From the NCBI RefSeq assembly GCF_037975245.1, contig NC_092580.1, positions 30,241,001-30,305,000 of the forward strand: a stretch of DNA of 64,000 bases. The letters run 5' to 3'. Position numbers and translations under genes: made by a program. Shown here piece after piece: positions 28,801-37,800 of the stretch (its first letter is position 1; each line of letters begins with the position of its first letter). The stretch comes from Apostichopus japonicus (Eukaryota > Echinodermata > Holothuroidea > Aspidochirotida > Stichopodidae). Under the pieces are notes generated by a model, which was not told the origin of the DNA, did no database searches, and saw nothing but the letters and a program-made list of their open reading frames with translations.

Positions 28801-31800
28801 ATGCGGGAGATGACGCTGACCCAGCAGCAGGAGATTCGAGAGCAGGTCAGAGATGAGTACGATCAGCTCGTTCAAAACTTATTCTCGTCAACCTTCAGCC
28901 TCAAGAATAAGTTTGATCAATTTGGGTGAGTGAGAATACTGTATGGGGTCCAGTACAATGAGTCAATTGCAAACCATGTTGCTAGGGGTTACCATTACCC
29001 CAAAGGTTGCATATTGTTACTTTATCATCTCTAGTACAGAGTTGAGGTAACTGAAGGCTATGTTGGGGCTGGATTTACCATTTGTGTAGAGGGGCTCTTT
29101 AACATTGGATGGGGAAATAAATTTAAAGGAAAAAGAGTGCAAAAAAAAAGAAAAGAAGAAAAGGACATGAAATGAACAAAGAAAGAGAATTATTGAAAAA
29201 TATTCTCACCGAAAGATATTGACTGACAACACCTGGCTTGGTTGCCTGTGTCTTGGTTGCCAGTTAGGGCACTTACATAGCGTATTTTACTGTGTAATTG
29301 ACTGTGTTTTAATTTGTAATATGCATACTACGTTTGGAACAATTTACCTAATTCTTTGCATTTTTTATAAATTTTTCCTAATTTTTTTTGTGGTTTATAT
29401 GCGTTAAGGGCTTCAGTTATTATCGTGTAGTACGGGTGTTTTTCATATTGTTGCTTTAGGCTTTTACATTTTTTGCCTTATTGGTTCTATATATTTAATA
29501 TTTAGGTTTTTGATACTATTTGTTTTTAGCTGTTACACTAGTAAAGGGCTTTGAGCAGCTTTGCTGATTATGTGCTATATAAATATTACTTATTATTATT
29601 ATTTTCCTGCCCTACCTTCATGGGGCACACATCCAACCAGACCATATATGCCTAAGCAGTCAAACATATTATTGTCTTAGTAATGAGGAGTTTGTTAGGA
29701 AGGTGAACTAGGTTATAAGAATTTTATACTTCTGTCTTGTAAAACCATGTAAAGGTACTATGTAGTTACATTAAAATTACTAACTTGGATAAAATGGTCG
29801 GCATTGCTTTAAAATCTTTAGTACACTTTTGGCATTTCCATGACTGTTTTGGAACAAAAAAAAATCATGATATAAATTAGCTATGAGAAAACTTTGTATT
29901 TCAAAATGTTTGGTATCCAAGAAGATTTTATTCTGGAAGCAACTGGCCAGATACTTAACCTTCTAAACCTAGCTCAACAAAATAGTTTTTTCCCTTTCAT
30001 TAATTTTTGGCCATTTTGAACAACTTTTTGGCGTTTATTATCAAAGTCATGTCATATTTTGTATGTTAGGGAAACATCTACTCAGAAAATTACAAAAGTA
30101 ACTGTTTGTCTTTGATAAATTTATCAGAAAGGGCCTCTACGATGAATGCTACCGGATCGTGGCTGAGGTGAGAGAAGAATCCGCAGAGGCAATGAGCAAA
30201 TACAAATCTAGATCTGTGGGATCTGGATGTGAGTTCACCTTGATTCATTCTACTTCTTATGATAATCATTTTAAAGTGGCTGTTAGTGGTTTACCGACGT
30301 TCAAGAACTTTGTCGCATATTTCATTTGTAGTTCCTTGCAGTATTCACTAGCATAACGGATATTTGATTTCTTGAGAAACTGTCTTTTTGCTTGTAAGGA
30401 AATGTCATTACATAGAGTTGTGTATGTCACTTTAAAAGACTGATTTGCTTAAGTCTAGGCAAACTTTGCATCTTAAGGTTTTAGACTAATGTTATTATTG
30501 TCGTCAAGTGAGTGCACAAATCTACAATTAATTGCTGGCTTTTCTTCATAGGTGAAAATAAATACTTGCAAGTGTTAATATATAACATTGTTATTTCTTG
30601 ATGAGAAAACAAGTTTATTTGTTGAGAATTAGACTAGGGTTGAATTTTTTTTTGGGGGGAGGAGGGAGGGGGGGGGGCCAGGTGATGCACCAATTTCTTT
30701 TAGGCGGACTTCAAATTGTTGCAAGTTCTGTAAAGTATATTTTGGACAGACGGTTGGTGAGTCTTTGAAACTTTCATTCCTAATCATGCATGTGGTTGGT
30801 GTACTTAATGTCATCATTATTTTATTTCACTTGGCAAAAATTTTTGCAACATCCAGATTATTCTTTTGAGAAAATATCATGAAAACTGAAAAAAAACCCA
30901 AACCACAGGAAATATCAGAATGACAAGAGTATTGAGAAAAGGTTCTGTGGAGCATGGAAAAAGAATGGAGGCCAAAACAAGAGCTATGATGTTTGGTTGA
31001 GTTTGGGTCCTTGGTACTTTTCAACAGAACTGGTATGCCAATCTCTCCACTGAGATGCCGTCAAAGTTAAACATTCAAATTGGCATAGTTACACATTGTT
31101 ACTGATAGATTTCCAAGCTAGTTGAAAACTCCCTTCAATGTGGCATGAATGTTCTTGATTTCATATTTCTCTTCTTACACATCCATTTAGCTGATGAGGT
31201 GATGGACATCAATATGAAGAGAGCTCAAAGTCTTTACCAGATGAGGAAGGAGAATGAGGAGATGGGCCAAGTGGTTCTGAAAATGAAAGCACTGACTAAC
31301 TGGAAGGTCACAAAGATAAAGGAGACATACAACAGGAAGGTAAAAATGATTACTTGTTGGGCATTTTAGGTCTCGGGCGTAATCGTAGTGGCTAGATCTA
31401 GTGACTGCCCGACAACCTCTAGGTTTCCAGGTTTAAATTACGAACCACCAACAACCTCTAGGTTTCAAGGTTTAATTTACAAACCACAGACAACCTCTAG
31501 GTTTCCAGGTTTAATTTACATACCACTGGCAATATCTAGGTTTCCAGGTTTAATTTACAATGCAACGACAACCTCTAGGTTTCCAGGTTTAATTTACAAA
31601 CCACTGGCAACCTCTAGGTTTCCAGGTTTAATTTACAATGCAACGACAACCTCTAGGTTTCCAGGTTTAATTTACAAACCACTGGCAACCTCTAGGTTTC
31701 CAGGTTTAATTTACAAACCACCAGCAACCTCTAGGTTTCCAGGTTTAATTTACAAACCACTGACAACTTTTTGGTTTCCAGGTTTAAATTACAAACCACT

Positions 31801-34800
31801 GGCAACCTCTAGGTTTCCAGATTTAATTTAAAAACCACAGACAACCTCTAGGTTTCCAGGTTTAATTTACAACCACCGACAACCTCTAGGTTTCCAGGTT
31901 TAATTTACAAACCACCGACAACCTCTAGGTTTCCAGGTTTAATTTACAAACCACCGGCAACCTCTAGGTTTCCAGGTTTAATTCACAAACCACTGGCAAC
32001 CTCTAGGTTTCCAGGTTTAATTTGCAAACCACCGACAACCTCTAGGTTTCCGGGTTTAATTAACAAACTACTGGCAACCTCTAGGTTTCCAGGTTTAATT
32101 CACAAACCACTGACAACCTCTAGGTTTCCAGGTTTAATTTACAAACCACAACTGTAGAAAGTAGATTATTGTGAGCTAATGAAACATTGCTGTGCAGTGT
32201 TGTTGAATGGATTCTATCACAGGTTATTGCCTTTTCTGGTTTTAGGAAATGGGGATTAGGAAACTACTCTGTTCACCACGGCAACACTGCAGCAATGATG
32301 AATGAGGTGCCCTAACCTCCGTCAGTATTTGAGAAAATTAGTCAAATGCTGAGGTATCTGCTCATGTGAATTACATTACATGCTCTCATAAAAAACAAGA
32401 AGGCTTGACATGAAAGGGGTGGGGGTGGGTGGGGGGGTTGTTCGTCCATGGTCATCACTTGGATAGGGTTTCAGAGGAGCATATGTTGGCTTACTATATA
32501 ACCTGACCTTCTGAATTACTGAACTTAAACTACAAAGACTATCACATTTGATCAAGGAGCACAGCTGGGCTGTTTCAAGCCTGAGTGAGCAAAGAGTTAT
32601 GTTTTCTTCCTCTGCATTAAATATCATGATGTTGTTTAGATAATTGCTTGGATATTCAGTGACAAGCATCTTCTGCCCTCTGTGTGTTGACTTTATCATA
32701 CACGATGATGTCAAACAGATAACTTGTATGATGTCTCGGTTGTTTGTGGCATAATTGCTGGATTGTCAGGAGGGAGCTGTAAACATTTATTTTACTGATT
32801 TACATTATCATCTACATTGTGAAAACTGTCAGATTTAAAATAACTCCCTTACCAGATTCAAATTCTTTAAAAAGAGTGATAAGTGATTAGGTAACCTAAA
32901 TGTCACCCATAATAAACTAAAATACATACATACACACAAACACGTAAGTGTAAGACTGTTGTCTTTTCTATTGGTCAATCTACACCATATATCAAGTTCA
33001 ATGGAGTGTCATGTACGTGGAAAGAAATGATTGGTCAAGTAAAATGTATCCATTGAGAAGGTTACGTTTTCTTGGGTAATGCTTCGTGGGTGCATTATAT
33101 GAATATGAAATTCAATAGCTGCAGTTGTTGTGAGACAACTGGAGTAAGACAATCAATTGTTGACAGTTATGAGCATACCAGCAAATGGAGAATAAATTAC
33201 TTGGTATCACCAGACAATACGATATGCAACTTGATAGTCAAATTGTTACACAATCCAAAGATGTATAGCAGTGTTTGTAAACATGGTATGCAGAACCATA
33301 TACCATTTCAGTGTCTTTAGTTAAAAAAAATTACTCCACATTATGTGAAGACTTCTACATCAGTCCTTGCCTGCCAGAAAATAAATCACAGAAGAAATGG
33401 TTCCCAGAGTGACAAGTTGTATGACAAATACTGCAACGAGAGAAACCCCCCCCCCTAAAAAAAACCCAACCCCCTGCTATTCCACAGAACGAAAACTTTG
33501 CACCTAATCTGAACTTCAATCTTTGCATAAAAAATTGATATCTTCATTTGTTTTTTAAAATCATTTGTAGTTTTAATTATACTCAAAAAAACAGTAGGTG
33601 AACATTGACAAAATGTGCACAAATATGGCAGCTGTGGCCTATTTCATGGGAGTGCATCTGATATTTCTTGTTGACATTTCAGGTCAGTCGGCTACAGAAT
33701 GAGATCGACAAGTGTCGGAAAGATTACCTGTTCATCAAGATGACCGCCGAGGAGGAGGTCATCCTTCTCAGGCAGCAGGTGGTCGCTCTGAGGGGCGCTC
33801 TGTCCGAATCGGAACGAGAGAGGGAAAGCACATCGAACCTTTTGGAGAAGGAGGTACCATCATCTACCCTTTAAAATAATTATTATTGTCCTTTGAGAGG
33901 ATAAATATTTAAAATTTCTGTTTTAATGCCATGTGAATTGTTTTACAGTATTTTAAAAATGATGATGCTTTAATAAATTTAGCAGCCATTTTGGTACATT
34001 TATTTCAATGACAAGTCTTCTCAATTTGGTACATTAATTTCAATGAAAAGTCTTCCTTTTTTCTCTTGATTTATCATTGAATGGAGAACAAAAACCCTGC
34101 CGTCATCATCGGTCTACGTGACAGAGATAATTGTCACAACCCACTTTCTCGAAGAGCGACAAGAAAGTTTTAGTCTGTTTGGGAACTTCTAGAAGGTTTA
34201 ATGCTCTTTCACACACAAGGCTGAAGGCTTGATCAAGTCTAAATATGACATCATCGAGCCACGTGGACTTCAATCTTTAACAGTTTTAAATTATTTATTG
34301 CAATATTTATTTTCTGAAAGATGGGTTTTGAAAATGTTGAAATGTAAATTAATTGAAGCTCTTGACAAGCTCTAATGATGGCATTTGGTTCCAATGTCAA
34401 CATTTTACCTTTAAAAAATTGAAAAAAGGTAAAGTTTTCAGATCTTAGTGACACTATAACGTTACAGGTTTACAAAATTACAACCTTCAGACACACCTTT
34501 AACTTTGGATATCTCTCAAACGGAGCAGTATTTTTGGTAGCTTTGGGTAAGCTGTCCATCACAAAGATCTCTGTTGTATAAGCTAGAGATAATGGTTGGG
34601 TGTGTGTGTCCTTTGAACTTTATTTACATTCAGCCATTTTTGTATCCAAAATGCTGTCTTAGAGATGCTGTACAATGTGTTGGTTTTATTTGTCTCTCTT
34701 TAGTTTCGGATCAAAACAGACAGGAAACACAGAGAGGATCAAGAAGCGTATAACGCTCGGCAGATGGAGCTAGCCAGAGCGGATCATCTTCAAAAAATGG

Positions 34801-37800
34801 TGAGAAATGAAATGTCACTATTTACTTAGGTTTTTTTCTTTTTGCTTTTGTTTATTGTAGTTTTGACTTTAAAGAAATCCTTCCAAAAAGACCACTTGAG
34901 GTTGACCATGTTTTAAAGCGAAGATGTCTCCATTCAGGTTCTAACTTCAAAGTTCCTAAATGCGTCTGTTTTTTTAGTTGGAAGACATTGACGACAAAGA
35001 AGTGAGGATCCAGATTATGTCGGATGATCTCCAGCGTACCACACACCTGCACCATACCGCCCAAGAGAAGAATCGCAGAGAGTTCACTCATGTGAAACAG
35101 AGGCTACACCACGAGAGGAATCTCAAGCTGGACGCCTTCCAGAGAGTCGACGAATTACAGACCCAAGTCTACGACTATGAGGCAGCCATGTCCAGCATGT
35201 CCAGACCGTTTACCTCAATGAGTAAGGGAAGCCTGTCCACCATTTTTGTCCCATGTGTCTATATATTTGTGGGATGATTCTTAGTTCAGAGTCGAGTTGA
35301 AAGTGCAGTAGGGCCTAACGTCTTGATAGTCCTTGGAATGAGTGGGGTGTTGGGATGGTTTTCTAGAAGCATTCCTCATTCTCCAGCCATGAGGGGTCTA
35401 CAAAATTTTTGGAAAATGAAATGTGTGAGGGAGGGTAGGGGAAACGAGAGGGGCTGTCAGCAGAGGATAGGGGTGAGTAGAGAGGGGAGGGGGACGAGAG
35501 TGGGATAGAGAGAAGGGGGGAGGAGGGGAGATGTAACGGTTAAAATGGGGATAAGGGTTGTTCATAGAATGCATGTAGTCAAGTTCACATATTAACAGTA
35601 GATGCAATTTGAGCATTATTTCTTTAATGCAAAATAAATGCAACATACAACAAAATCATAGCCAACAGATAATTTTGATCGCCTTTTTTCCTCACAAACA
35701 GGCCTGTTTTCATCAGGAAAGCTTCCTCGTAAGTCTCACACAGCATCTATGATTGGTTACATAGTCTATCCCTCAAATATGGACTTTTCACACTCACCTG
35801 TTAACACTCTGATTTTTAATACATTCTTGTTTGCAAGAAATCAACCAAATAATTAAGTGACTTAAATTTGCTTCAAAAAAATATCTACTTCCATGTAAAC
35901 AATCATTTAACACCTCAAACAGTAGCTGATTTTAACATCAGGTCATATCGAAGGAGAATAATTTTAATGTTTTTTCTTTTTCTTGGTTATTTGACACGGA
36001 GACTAAGAGAGTTCATGAATTTCATACATTGGAATAATTGTTAAAAAAAATAATAATTAAAAAACAGGACTTGTCTCAATTTTTATTCTGGTTTAAATTT
36101 TTGCAAAAATGATTTTGTGTGAATTGAATCCTGCCTTTCTAGGTCAGAATAGTGTCTCATGTAGATGATGAAAACAAAAGATTTCATATTTCATTCACTT
36201 GTTCGACGAGCTCTGTCCTCAGGCTCCTAAAGAGACTTTCAAGAATGTGTTATAAGAATAATTTTAGTTTATGAGGCATTCCATTAAATAAGTGGGGTCC
36301 AACTCTGTGACAATTGTGTCTACTAAATGACAAAAACAAAAGATTTCATATTTGATTCACTTGTTCGACCAGCTCTGTCCTCCTAAAGAGACTTTCAAGA
36401 ATGTGTAATAAGAATAATTTCAGTTTATTGGTCATTCCATTAAATAAGTGGGGTCCAATTTGGTGACAATTGTGTCTAGTAAATGACGAAAATAAAGATT
36501 TCATATTTGATACACTTGTTCGACCAGCTCGGTCCTCCTAAAGAGACTTCAGGAATGTGTTATAAGAATAATTTCAGTTTCTGGGTCATTCCATTAAATA
36601 CATGGGGTCCAACTTTTTGACATTCTTGGGTTACACACAGAACCAAGTTGGTTTGCCATTTGTAAAATAACTGTCGCGCAAAATTGTGACAATTGGTGAG
36701 CTTGTCTACAGTGACGTTATCTCACATGTGTATTCTTTGCCTTGTTACATTGTAGTCGAAGGTTTCATAAATCCGTATCATATATCCATCTGTTTGCACT
36801 ACAGTAGCAAACCTACAAAAGAAAAATGTCACAAGCTAAAGTAGGATACCTAATTTATGGAATGACTTGTTTGTTGGTCCTTACATGATTGGTATACAAC
36901 CTATCATACCATCATGCACCCTTTTAAATTTGTCAACATTTCCTTGCATTTTAACAGTCGTTAACCTCTACTTCATAGTTTTCTTTAACACCAGTTCATG
37001 CTCTTACTGCTGTTTAATACTCCCTCAGCCATGATTCCTAAGCATATCCAGTGTTTATCATGAAATACCTTCTTAGAAACGATTCCTGCTGAAATTTTTC
37101 CGTGGAGAAACACTCTTTAATGTGGTTAAGTGAAGGACTGTTGAGGAACACTAAAGTGTACCTATTTGACTAGTTCATGCTAATTTTTTTGTGATATAGA
37201 AAGAGGAAAGTAGTTACAAGTATAGTAACAAGTAAATAGTCACAAGTATGTAGTAACAAGTATAATGGTAAGTATATAGTAAAAACTATCAAGTATGTAA
37301 TAAGTTTTTAGTAACAAATATTGAGTTGCAACAAACAATTTTATATTTAGATACATGTATAGAGTAGGTGCTTATTTAGTTACAAGTAAATGGTAAAAAT
37401 ACAGTAATAAGTATGTAGTAAGTATTTAGTAATAAGCATATTTTAATAATTTAGTAACAACTATATTGTAAGTATTTAGTAACAAGTATATTGCATTTAG
37501 TAACAAGTATATTGTACGTATTTAGTGACAAGTATAATGTATTTAGTAACAAGTATATTGTAAGTATATAGTAACAAGTATATTGTAAGTATATAGTAAC
37601 AAGTATATTGTATTTAGTAACAAGTATATTGTAAGTATATAGTAACAAGTATATTGTATTTAGTAACAAGTATATTGTAAGTATATAGTAACAAGTATAT
37701 TGTATTTAGTAACAAGTATATTGTAAGTATATAGTAACAAGTATATTGTATTTAGTAACAAGTATATTGTAAGTATATAGTAACAAGTATATTGTATTTA

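Noticed and set aside
31388-31831. 147-residue open frame repeating TTSRFPGLIYKP
   Set aside because: A 39-bp intronic minisatellite (a multiple of three); it follows a splice donor and has degenerate copies without an open frame next to it.
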